A stretch of DNA of 15,331 bases from Sphingomonadaceae bacterium (GTDB taxonomy: Bacteria; Pseudomonadota; Alphaproteobacteria; Sphingomonadales; Sphingomonadaceae): NCBI GenBank assembly GCA_009923795.1, contig RFSU01000030.1:1-15331 (forward strand), written 5' to 3'. Each line of letters opens with the position of its first letter. Position 1 is the stretch's first letter. A program made the translations under genes and the position numbers. Under the pieces are notes generated by a model, which saw only the letters and a program-made list of their open reading frames with translations, was not told the DNA's origin and did no database searches. Shown piece by piece: positions 1 to 6,328 of this stretch.

Positions 1-702
1 ATGGCTTGGGCTGTGACACAATGGACGCCCGTACGGGACTGGATCGTTCCGCAAGAGCTAGCAACAGGCACGCCACAGCCAAAGCCTGCGCCTGTTCCGG
101 CGCGCGCCAAAACGGAACTGACACCAGCCAATGTCGAAGAGCTTGAGACGCGATTGGCCAAGATTGATGCGCGGGCGGACAATGCTCTTGAAGATGCATC
201 GCGGGCTGAAACCCTTCTCATCATCATTGCCACGCGTCGCGCCGTTGAACGCGGCCTTCCGCTTGGCTATTTGGAAACTGCGCTTCAGCAGCATTTTGGA
301 TCGATGAAGCCAAAGGCTGTTGCCCAGCTCATCAACAATGCCCGCCAGCCCGTTTCGCTCGATCAACTGCAAGAAGATCTGGAGATGATCACGCCAGAGT
401 TGCTGGTGCGCGCTGCACCAGAAGGAAGCTGGCTGAACCGCATCACAAGCAGCCTAGATGACCTTGTCGTCATCCGCCGCGCCGATCAGCCGTCCGAAAT
501 GCCGGCGATGAAGCTGGATCGCGCGCGTCGTGCTCTGTCCCATGACAGGGTCGATTTGGCGATGCAGGAGATCGCCCGCCTTCCGGGCGCGCAGAAAGCG
601 CAAGCTTGGCAGGCCAAGGCGCGCCGCTACCTGAAGGCGCGCGCTGCGCTTGACGAGTTGGAAGCCGCCAGCCTTGTGGCGTCGCCCTCAACGGGCCGCT
701 AA
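1..702 (+). CDS. Mitofilin/Mic60-family membrane protein, C-terminal part (5' end probably outside window)
   Basis: The frame is open from base 1 to a TAA at 700-702 and gives 233 residues. The C-terminal 75 residues resemble the mitofilin signature: a helix with LDDLVVIRR near residue 152, then an LDRARRALS...DLAMQEIARL stretch (172-194) and a Trp/Arg-rich end helix (AWQAKARRYLKAR, 202-214). Residues 41-75 are Ala/Glu/Leu-rich and look like a short coiled coil. Known: Mic60 of mitochondria and alphaproteobacteria is a single-span inner-membrane protein that shapes membranes and contacts the outer membrane; in alphaproteobacteria its gene often follows the haem genes hemC/hemD. No full transmembrane helix is visible here, only a hydrophobic, Trp-bearing start (AWAVTQW), so I infer that the ATG at base 1 is internal and the N-terminal anchor lies left of the window. 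The stop overlaps the stop of the facing glycosylase gene by 4 bases. The family call is good, the start uncertain. Confidence 0.7.
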   Translation: MAWAVTQWTPVRDWIVPQELATGTPQPKPAPVPARAKTELTPANVEELETRLAKIDARADNALEDASRAETLLIIIATRRAVERGLPLGYLETALQQHFGSMKPKAVAQLINNARQPVSLDQLQEDLEMITPELLVRAAPEGSWLNRITSSLDDLVVIRRADQPSEMPAMKLDRARRALSHDRVDLAMQEIARLPGAQKAQAWQAKARRYLKARAALDELEAASLVASPSTGR

Positions 703-1310
703 ATCGCCTGAATATTATAATGATGCCAAGCTAGTATAGCGGCGGCACTTCTGTGCGGACGCCACGGCTCCGCCATATCCCGGATGGTGCGTTCTGAAGG
801 CCGTCCGTCCATCCCGAACAAACGCCCAATTTCAATCTGCACCGCCAGATCGCCTGCGGGCCAAATATCGGCCCTGCCTTCTGCGAACATGAGATAAATC
901 TCCGCCGACCAGCGTCCAATACCCTTCACGCGGATCAGCAGGGCAATCGCCTCCTCATCCTCTTTGGGTAGGTCCAGCAGATCCAGCTCTCCCGAAGCCA
1001 CCAATTGCGCAAGGCTAACGGCATAGCCTTGTTTCTGCCGAGACAGACCAAACCCCCGCAGCGTCTCCGGATCTGCAGAAAGCAGGATATCCGGGCGGGT
1101 CATATCTCCCAGCCCTGCCGCAAGTTTCGCCCAGATGGAGGCCGCGGCCTTCACGCTCACTTGCTGGCCGATGATCGTGCGCAACAGAGTTTCATAACCC
1201 GGCGTCCGCGAGCGCGGTTCAGGATAGCCAACCCGATCAACGGCCTGTCCAAATATGGGCTCCGCGCGGATCAGTGCATCAATTGCCGCGTTCAATTCAG
1301 CTTGCGCCAT
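699..1310 (-). CDS. DNA-3-methyladenine glycosylase II (AlkA-type, HhH-GPD)
   Basis: Removes alkylated bases (3-methyladenine and related lesions) from DNA as the first step of base excision repair. The helix-hairpin-helix stands at residues 128-137 (VKGIGRWSAE), followed by the GPD loop PAGDLAVQ, whose Asp154 matches the catalytic Asp of AlkA. The earlier stretch LLRTIIGQQVSVKAA (42-56) is typical of the family. At 203 residues it lacks the extra N-terminal domain of the 282-residue E. coli AlkA, like many short bacterial members. I chose the ATG at 1310 because family members begin close to this point and a purine-rich GGGGAAG lies 6 bases upstream; ATG 1328 is an alternative, and the frame stays open to 1394. 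The gene diverges from the ferredoxin gene (gap about 95 bases) and its TAG overlaps the mitofilin stop by 4 bases. No Ada-type regulator is nearby. Confidence 0.88.
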   Translation of the reverse strand: MAQAELNAAIDALIRAEPIFGQAVDRVGYPEPRSRTPGYETLLRTIIGQQVSVKAAASIWAKLAAGLGDMTRPDILLSADPETLRGFGLSRQKQGYAVSLAQLVASGELDLLDLPKEDEEAIALLIRVKGIGRWSAEIYLMFAEGRADIWPAGDLAVQIEIGRLFGMDGRPSERTIRDMAEPWRPHRSAAAILAWHHYNIQAI

Positions 1311-1340
1311 CCCGATCTTCCCCTTCATGCGACTCCGCGC

Positions 1341-1379
1341 TTGATAACACCGGCCATCGAAGCTAGCGACGCTTATCAA
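1341..1379. repeat. Spaced inverted repeat in the alkA-type/ferredoxin divergent gap
   Basis: TTGATAA at 1341-1347 and its exact complement TTATCAA at 1373-1379 are separated by 25 bases, between two divergent genes. It might be a regulator site or part of a promoter (TTGATA resembles a -35 box), but no matching -10 box is found at 16-18 bases in either direction. Seven-base arms can occur by chance, so this is a weak call. Confidence 0.2.
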
Positions 1380-1405
1380 CGCCGGGAACATCAAGAGGAA
1401 TACAC

Positions 1406-1723
1406 ATGGCTAAGCTGGTTGTCGTGACACGTGACGGAACCGAAAAGACGGTTGAGGGTCAAACAGGCCTGTCGGTCATGGAAATCATCCGTGATGCTGG
1501 CTTTGACGAGCTTTTGGCCCTGTGCGGCGGCTGCTGCTCTTGCGCGACCTGCCATATCCATGTCGATGAGGCCTTTGCCGACAAGGTGGAGCCGATGAGC
1601 GAAGATGAAAATGACTTGCTCGACAGCTCGTCCTTCCGCGACGCGCGGTCACGCCTGTCCTGCCAAATCCATTTCAAGGAAGAACTGGACGGCCTGAAAG
1701 TCACCATCGCTCAGGAAGACTGA
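1406..1723 (+). CDS. 2Fe-2S ferredoxin, adrenodoxin/putidaredoxin type
   Basis: Small soluble electron carrier of 105 residues, the usual length for this class. The cluster ligands follow the adrenodoxin pattern Cys-x5-Cys-x2-Cys...Cys: Cys40, Cys46, Cys49 and Cys86. Two more cysteines, 43 and 44, lie in the binding loop (CGGCCSCATC). The acidic region DEAFADKVEPMSEDENDLLD (54-73) corresponds to the partner-docking helix of the family. Known partners of such ferredoxins are cytochrome P450 systems, Rieske oxygenases or Fe-S assembly; none of these is adjacent, so the partner cannot be named. The start ATG has a good ribosome site (AGAGGA, 6 bases upstream). The gene stands alone, with its own intrinsic terminator, and diverges from the glycosylase gene, so it is probably transcribed from a promoter in the 1311-1400 gap. 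Confidence 0.93.
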   Translation: MAKLVVVTRDGTEKTVEGQTGLSVMEIIRDAGFDELLALCGGCCSCATCHIHVDEAFADKVEPMSEDENDLLDSSSFRDARSRLSCQIHFKEELDGLKVTIAQED

Positions 1724-1744
1724 TCGAGAGATCAGGTTAATCCA

Positions 1745-1778
1745 GAAGAAGCCCCGCCAAAAACGGGGCTTTTTCTTT
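1745..1778 (+). terminator. Intrinsic terminator of the ferredoxin gene
   Basis: A GC-rich stem (AGCCCCG at 1750-1756, CGGGGCT at 1764-1770) with a 7-base loop is followed by TTTTCTTT. The stem can be extended outward to 1745/1775 with one G-U pair. It begins 22 bases after the ferredoxin stop and ends just before the stop of the facing rlmB gene, where on the other strand it may also slow transcription, although the T run there is poor. Confidence 0.85.
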
Positions 1779-1780
1779 GC

Positions 1781-2524
1781 CTAACCGCGTGCCGCCGTGG
1801 CGTAGAGCGCAATGGCCGCTGCATTAGAGACGTTCAGGCTTTCGACCTGACTACTGATCGGCAGCTTGGCCAGCTCATCGCAATGCGCCTCCGTATTCGC
1901 GCGCATGCCTTCGCCCTCTGCGCCCAGAACTAAGGCGACCCGGGCCGTGCCAATGGCATCCCCCAGCAAGCGGTCGCTATGGCCGGTGAGGCCGATGCGC
2001 CAAAACCCAGCCTCCGCAATGTCATCCAACGCGCGCGACAAATTCACCACGCGCACCCAAGGCACAACTTCCAGCGCGCCAGAGGCAGATCGGGCCAAGG
2101 CCCCCGATTCGGGCGGAGCGTGGCGATCTTGCGTCACAATGCCCAGTGCATTGAAGGCAGCGGCAGAGCGCAGAATAGCGCCCACATTATGGGGATCCGT
2201 CACCTTATCCAGCACGACGAGCGGCCGTTGATCACCCGCGCCATCCGCCAAAAGATCCCCCAGCCAGACATCTTCCAGCGGATCAACTTCCAGAACCAGC
2301 CCCTGATGCGGCGCATCTGCGGGCACCATCCGGCCCAGATCGGGCGCTTCGGCATAAGCAACCGTCAGGCTGGAGGGAATGTCCAGCGCCGCAGCGGCCT
2401 CTCGCGTGGCCCAAAGCTTACGCAAGACGCGGTTGGGATTGGCCAAGGCCGCAGATACGGCGTGCCGTCCCCAGAAACGAGGGCGGTTTGATGGCGGCTT
2501 TGATGGACGATGGCCTTTACGCAT
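1781..2524 (-). CDS. rlmB: RlmB-type 23S rRNA / TrmH-family 2'-O-methyltransferase (SPOUT)
   Basis: SAM-dependent ribose 2'-O-methyltransferase of the SpoU/TrmH family, probably acting on 23S rRNA (E. coli RlmB methylates G2251). All three SPOUT motifs are present: motif 1 DPHNVGAILRSA (110-121, with Asn113 and Arg119), motif 2 GAEGEGMR (201-208) and motif 3 SLNVSNAAAIALY (229-241). The N-terminal part (16-80, FWGRHAVSAAL...) is the small substrate-binding domain. 247 residues is normal for the family. The basic N-terminus (RKGHRPSKPPSNRPR) may contact RNA. The ATG is preceded by GAGAAG at 6 bases. It lies 120 bases downstream of the acyl-CoA dehydrogenase gene on the same strand, with a large palindrome between them, and faces the ferredoxin terminator. 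RlmB and other TrmH-like enzymes look alike, so the exact target is less certain than the family. Confidence 0.9.
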   Translation of the reverse strand: MRKGHRPSKPPSNRPRFWGRHAVSAALANPNRVLRKLWATREAAAALDIPSSLTVAYAEAPDLGRMVPADAPHQGLVLEVDPLEDVWLGDLLADGAGDQRPLVVLDKVTDPHNVGAILRSAAAFNALGIVTQDRHAPPESGALARSASGALEVVPWVRVVNLSRALDDIAEAGFWRIGLTGHSDRLLGDAIGTARVALVLGAEGEGMRANTEAHCDELAKLPISSQVESLNVSNAAAIALYATAARG

Positions 2525-2582
2525 GGCGCGCTTCTCGCGGATTTGGGCGCATTTGGCTAGACCGGAAATGAAAAACGAACAT

Positions 2583-2628
2583 GCCCACCCCCACCCCCTC
2601 CTGCAAGCGGGAGAGGTTGGGGGCGGGC
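2583..2628. repeat. GC-rich imperfect palindrome, REP-like intergenic element
   Basis: A 46-base imperfect inverted repeat: a C-rich left arm (GCCCACCCCCACCCCCTCC, from 2583) pairs with a G-rich right arm (GGAGAGGTTGGGGGCGGGC, to 2628) around TGCAAGCG, with only three mismatches in the outer stem. It fills the gap between the acyl-CoA dehydrogenase stop (2645) and the rlmB start. This layout resembles dispersed intergenic palindromes common in proteobacterial genomes. Only one copy is in the window, so dispersal is inferred. On the minus strand a GTTTTTC follows a few bases after the stem, so it might also act as a terminator. Confidence 0.6.
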
Positions 2629-2644
2629 CTTGTCGCCGTAACCC

Positions 2645-3799
2645 TTACAGCTTGCGGCCAATCAATTCCTTCATGATCTCGCTCGTGCCGCCGAAAATAC
2701 GGGTCACACGCGCGCCGCGGAACTGCTTGGCGATCGGATATTCGTTCATATAGCCCGCACCGCCATGCAGCTGTAGACATTTATCAACCACTTCGCCCTG
2801 AAGTTCGGTATGCCAGAGCTTCGCGGCCGACGCCTCTTCCGGCGTCAATTCCCGCTTCAAATGGCGCTGCAACGCCCAATCAATATGCGCCCAACCCACT
2901 TGCAGCTTGGTCTTTAGATCAGCAAGGATGAAGCGGGTGTTCTGGAAGTTCAGGATCGGCTGGCCAAAGGCTTTACGCTCCCGCACAAACTCCACCGTCA
3001 TATCAAAGGCCCGTTGCGCTGCCGCATGCGCGCCAATGGCAATGGACAGACGTTCCTGCGGCAATTCGGTCATCAAATAGATGAACCCCATACCCTCTTC
3101 ACCCAGGCAATTGGTGATGGGCACGCGCACATCTTCAAAGAACAACTCTGACGTATCGGCGGCATCAAGGCCGATCTTGTCCAGGTTCCGGCCGCGCTTA
3201 AAGCCATCTCGGTCGGCTTCAACAAGAACGATCGACACGCCCTTATAGCCCGGCTGCGCATCAGGATCCGTCTTGCAGCAGACGAGGATCAGGTCCGCAT
3301 TCTGGCCATTGGTGATATAGGTTTTGGCGCCATTCAAGACATAATGATTGCCATCCTTCTTGGCCGTCGTCCGCATCCCTTGAAGGTCGGAGCCCGTGCC
3401 CGGCTCAGTCATCGCAATCGCCGTGACAATCTCCCCAGAGACCATCTTGGGAAGCCACTGCTTCTTCTGCTCTTCCGAGCCATAAGAGATCAGATAATTG
3501 GCGACGATATCCGTCTGCAGCGAAAAGCCGGTGGCGACATCAGTGCCATAGCTAAACTCTTCATTGATGATTGAGTTGTAGCCGAAATCAAGGCCAAGGC
3601 CGCCATATTCTTCCGGAACCGTCGGGCACAAAAGGCCAAGCTCCCCAGCCTTTGGCCAGATCGCCTTGGGCACAAGCCCCTCTTCATCCCATGTGTTGGA
3701 ATTGGGTTCGATTTCCTTCGCCACAAACTGACGCACCGTCGAGCGGAAGGCTTCGTGGTCTTCAGTATAGGCGGTGCGGTGGAGCACATCGAGCGTCAT
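2645..3799 (-). CDS. Acyl-CoA dehydrogenase (long-chain/isovaleryl-type catalytic arrangement)
   Basis: FAD-dependent alpha,beta-dehydrogenation of an acyl-CoA, passing electrons to electron-transfer flavoprotein. The 384-residue length and both family signatures fit: AMTEPGTGSDLQGM (129-142) and the C-terminal QLHGGAGYMNEYPIAKQFRG (343-362). At the place where MCAD/SCAD carry the catalytic Glu (YEGTS) this protein has FGGTS (369-373, Gly370). The base is instead likely Glu249 in LPQERL, as in long-chain and isovaleryl-CoA dehydrogenases. I therefore infer a long-chain or branched substrate; it cannot be fixed from sequence alone. The ATG has GAAGGA about 9 bases upstream. A palindrome like LiuR/MerR operators lies 49 bases upstream of the start, suggesting its own regulated promoter. 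The CoA-transferase pseudogene precedes it by 97 bases on the same strand. Confidence 0.92.
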   Translation of the reverse strand: MTLDVLHRTAYTEDHEAFRSTVRQFVAKEIEPNSNTWDEEGLVPKAIWPKAGELGLLCPTVPEEYGGLGLDFGYNSIINEEFSYGTDVATGFSLQTDIVANYLISYGSEEQKKQWLPKMVSGEIVTAIAMTEPGTGSDLQGMRTTAKKDGNHYVLNGAKTYITNGQNADLILVCCKTDPDAQPGYKGVSIVLVEADRDGFKRGRNLDKIGLDAADTSELFFEDVRVPITNCLGEEGMGFIYLMTELPQERLSIAIGAHAAAQRAFDMTVEFVRERKAFGQPILNFQNTRFILADLKTKLQVGWAHIDWALQRHLKRELTPEEASAAKLWHTELQGEVVDKCLQLHGGAGYMNEYPIAKQFRGARVTRIFGGTSEIMKELIGRKL

Positions 3800-3847
3800 G
3801 AGGAGGCGTCCTTCTTTTGGAATTTATCGTCCCACTGGAATCCCCAA

Positions 3848-3865
3848 CTTCACGTTTACGTCAAG
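3848..3865. promoter_or_regulatory. LiuR-like (MerR-family) operator palindrome upstream of the acyl-CoA dehydrogenase
   Basis: Read on the minus strand the site is CTTGACGTAAACGTGAAG: CTTGACGT and ACGTGAAG match as inverted arms in 7 of 8 positions around a central AA. It lies 49 bases upstream of the acyl-CoA dehydrogenase ATG. Its core resembles operators described for MerR-family regulators of acyl-CoA and branched-chain amino acid degradation (LiuR type). Outer arms AATTCCCC and GGGGATT add looser symmetry. No cognate regulator is in the window, and no clear -35/-10 pair could be placed around it. Confidence 0.5.
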
Positions 3866-3896
3866 GGGAATTTGCAGCTGCCACCCATTGCGCGAC

Positions 3897-5106
3897 CTAA
3901 AGAATGCCGCGCGCTTTCAAATCCGCAATGCTGGCCGCATCATGGCCCAGCATATCGCCAAGCACCTCATCTGTATTCTGCCCCAATAAGGGCGGCTCAG
4001 ACCCTGCACCCGGGAGAGAATCTGAAAGACGCAGCGGGCTTGCAATGGCCGGCCGATTGCCTGCCATCGTCGCCAGCCCCCGCGCAACGGCCTGTGGGTC
4101 GGCCAATGCCTGACCAATGTCATTAATCGGCCCGGCAGGAACGTTGACGGCTTCTAGCATCTCGGCCCATTGTGCGGTCGTCTTGCCCCGCATGGCTTGG
4201 GCCAATTGCGGGATCAGGGCATTGCGATTTTCGACACGGCCCGAATTGGTCGTGAAGCGCGGATCGGTTGCAAGATCGGCAAGGCCAAGCGCTTTTGTGA
4301 AGTGCGCAAATTGGCTGTCATTGCCCATTGCCAACCGCCACAATCATATGCCCATCGGCCGTTTCAAACACTTGATAGGGAACAACACTGGGGTGGGCAT
4401 TGCCCATACGGCGCGGTGCCTCACCAGTTACGCGCTGGTTTAGGCCTATATTGGCGAGCGTGGAGACGGCCACGTCGAGCAGGGCCATATCGATGAGCTG
4501 TCCCCGGCCCGTCTCATGACGCTGGTTGAGCGCCGCCAGCACGGCAATGCACGCGTGCAGGCCGGTCATCACATCGACCAGCGCGACACCCACTTTTTGC
4601 GGTTCCCGCGCAGGATCACCCGTCACGCTCATCAGGCCAGACATGCCCTGCACCATTAAATCATAGCCCGGCTGGTGCGCACGCGGCCCGCTATGGCCAA
4701 AGCCGGTGATGGAGCAATAGACAAGGCGCGGGTTCAGCGCCTTGAGGCTCAGATAATCCAGCCCATATTTTTCCAGCCCACCCACTTTGAAATTCTCAAC
4801 CAGAACATCGCATTTGGCCGCCAATTCGCGGATCAGCGCCTGCCCCTCTGGCCTGGAAATATCGATGGTGACGCTTTTCTTATTCCGATTGGCAGAGAGA
4901 TAATAAGCCGACAGGCGTTCATCCCCCTCGCCATGCCAAGGCGGGCCCCAGCTGCGGGTATCATCCCCCTTGCCGGGCTGTTCAATCTTAATGATTTCTG
5001 CCCCCAAATCCCCCAGCATCTGCGTGCACCAAGGCCCTGCGAGAACGCGGGACAGATCAAGCACGCGGATGCCAGAAAGCGCTTTGGTCACATAAGGTCC
5101 AATCAA
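3897..5106 (-). pseudogene. Family III (CaiB/BaiF) CoA-transferase, SUGCT-like, broken by a 7-base tandem duplication
   Basis: Two frames together make one CoA-transferase. Frame 1 (5106 to stop at 4318) gives 262 residues; frame 2 (to 3897) carries the C-terminal part. Between them GGCAATG is present twice in tandem (4319-4332). Removing one copy restores VAVGNDSQFAHF and an uninterrupted 400-residue protein, the usual family length. The N-part has RVLDLSRVLAGP (14-25), GDDTRSWGPP (47-56) and the likely catalytic Asp178 (ALVDVMTGLH). The sequence resembles succinyl-CoA:glutarate CoA-transferase (SUGCT), e.g. NAHPSVVPYQVFETADGH. The adjacent gcdH supports glutarate activation. The start is a TTG (5106) overlapping the gcdH stop, or GTG at 5091 (then MTKALSGIRVLDL). 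The duplication also creates an ATG at 4328 from which the C-part (143 residues) could be separately started, so a split protein is possible. A sequencing error or a reversible repeat are alternatives. Confidence 0.85.
4319..4332. repeat. 7-base perfect tandem duplication (CATTGCC x2) in the CoA-transferase gene
   Basis: On the plus strand CATTGCC occupies 4319-4325 and again 4326-4332 (minus strand GGCAATG twice). Seven bases shift the frame, and exact removal of one unit restores a continuous family-length protein, so the repeat is the lesion itself. Confidence 0.95.
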
Positions 5107-6281
5107 CTAAACGCCTGAATACCTGTGATGGCGCGCCCAAGGATTAACGCATGCACATCATGCGTGCCTTCATATGTGTTAACGGTCTCGAGGTTCATTG
5201 TGTGCCGGATGACATGATATTCGGCGGAAATCCCATTGCCGCCATGCATGTCCCGCGCGACCCGCGCGATATCGAGCGCCTTGCCGCAATTATTGCGCTT
5301 AATAAGGCTGATCATTTCCGGCGACCAACTGCCCGCATCAATGGCCCGGCCGACGGTGAGCGCGGCCTGAAGGCCCAGCGCAATTTCCGTCTGCATATTC
5401 GCCATTTTCAACTGCGGGATTTGATTTGCCGCCAGCGGACGACCAAATTGAATACGATCCAACTGATATTGGCGGGCGCGGTGGAAACAATCCTCAGCCG
5501 CCCCCATCACGCCCCAAGCAATGCCATAGCGCGCCTTGTTGAGACAGCCGAACGGGCCAGACAGGCCCTGCACATTGGGCAGTAGATTTTCTTCGGGAAC
5601 GAACACGTCCTCCAGCACAATCTCCCCCGTGATCGACGCCCGAAGGCTGAGCTTCTTTTCAATCTTGGGGGTCGAAAAACCCGTCATCCCGCGTTCAACG
5701 ATGAAGCCGCGAATAACGCCGCCTTCATCCTTCGCCCAGACCACCGCAAGGTCAGAGATAGGCGAATTGGTGATCCACATTTTCGCACCATTGAGGATGT
5801 AGCCACCATCTACCTGCTTGGCATTGGTCTTCATCGACGCAGGGTCAGATCCGGCATCCGGCTCTGTCAGGCCGAAACAGCCAACCCATTCCCCGCTCGC
5901 CAGCTTGGGAAGATATTTCTCCCGCTGCGCCTCACTGCCATAGGCATGGATGGGATGCATCACGAGCGAGCTTTGCACCGACATGGCGGAGCGATAGCCC
6001 GAATCAACCCGCTCCACCGCACGCGCGATCAGGCCATAGGCAACATGGCTCACGCCCGCGCATCCATAGCCGTCTATGGTCGCGCCCAGCAAACCGAGGT
6101 CGCCCAGTTCGTTCATGATCTCCCGATCAAAACGCTCGTCCAACGTAGCGGAAACAACGCGCGGTAGAAGTTTGTCCTGCGCATAGCTTTCCGCTGCATC
6201 GCGGATCATCCGCTCGTCTTCGGTCAGCTGCGCGTCGAGGTGAAAGGGATCATCCCAAGTGAAAGGTGCAAATTTAGCCAT
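5103..6281 (-). CDS. gcdH: Glutaryl-CoA dehydrogenase
   Basis: FAD enzyme that oxidises and decarboxylates glutaryl-CoA to crotonyl-CoA in lysine, tryptophan and glutarate degradation. The 392-residue protein matches human GCDH closely over many stretches: VDSGYRSAMSVQSSLVMHP (92-110), GCFGLTEPDAGSDP (134-147), WITNSPISDL (169-178), GPFGCLNKARYGIAWGV (242-258), and the end NTYEGTHDVHALILGRAITG (368-387). Glu371 (YEGTHD) is the catalytic base position. Arg97 corresponds to the Arg that binds the gamma-carboxylate of glutaryl-CoA in the human enzyme (Arg94), which makes the substrate call firm. The ATG at 6281 has only a weak AGG nearby. The TGA overlaps the TTG of the CoA-transferase frame, so the two look co-translated. 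nadC ends 47 bases upstream, and a 20-base palindrome lies between them. Confidence 0.96.
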   Translation of the reverse strand: MAKFAPFTWDDPFHLDAQLTEDERMIRDAAESYAQDKLLPRVVSATLDERFDREIMNELGDLGLLGATIDGYGCAGVSHVAYGLIARAVERVDSGYRSAMSVQSSLVMHPIHAYGSEAQREKYLPKLASGEWVGCFGLTEPDAGSDPASMKTNAKQVDGGYILNGAKMWITNSPISDLAVVWAKDEGGVIRGFIVERGMTGFSTPKIEKKLSLRASITGEIVLEDVFVPEENLLPNVQGLSGPFGCLNKARYGIAWGVMGAAEDCFHRARQYQLDRIQFGRPLAANQIPQLKMANMQTEIALGLQAALTVGRAIDAGSWSPEMISLIKRNNCGKALDIARVARDMHGGNGISAEYHVIRHTMNLETVNTYEGTHDVHALILGRAITGIQAFS

Positions 6282-6287
6282 ACGCCT

Positions 6288-6307
6288 GTCTGCCAGATTT
6301 GGCGGAC
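6288..6307. promoter_or_regulatory. 20-base palindrome directly upstream of gcdH
   Basis: GTCTGCCA (6288-6295) and TGGCGGAC (6300-6307) are inverted arms matching in 7 of 8 positions around GATT, 6 bases upstream of the gcdH start codon. It could be an operator or a leader hairpin next to the weak ribosome site. It is too close to the start for a standard downstream promoter, so its role is open. Confidence 0.35.
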
Positions 6308-6328
6308 GCGCTCAACACCACCCGACGG

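Noticed and set aside
2525..2644. Possible tRNA gene next to rlmB
   Set aside because: The gap holds only the GC-rich palindrome; no acceptor, D or T-loop pattern can be found on either strand.
4318..4343. Programmed ribosomal frameshift in the CoA-transferase gene
   Set aside because: No slippery heptamer or downstream structure is seen, whereas a perfect 7-base tandem copy fully explains the frame change.
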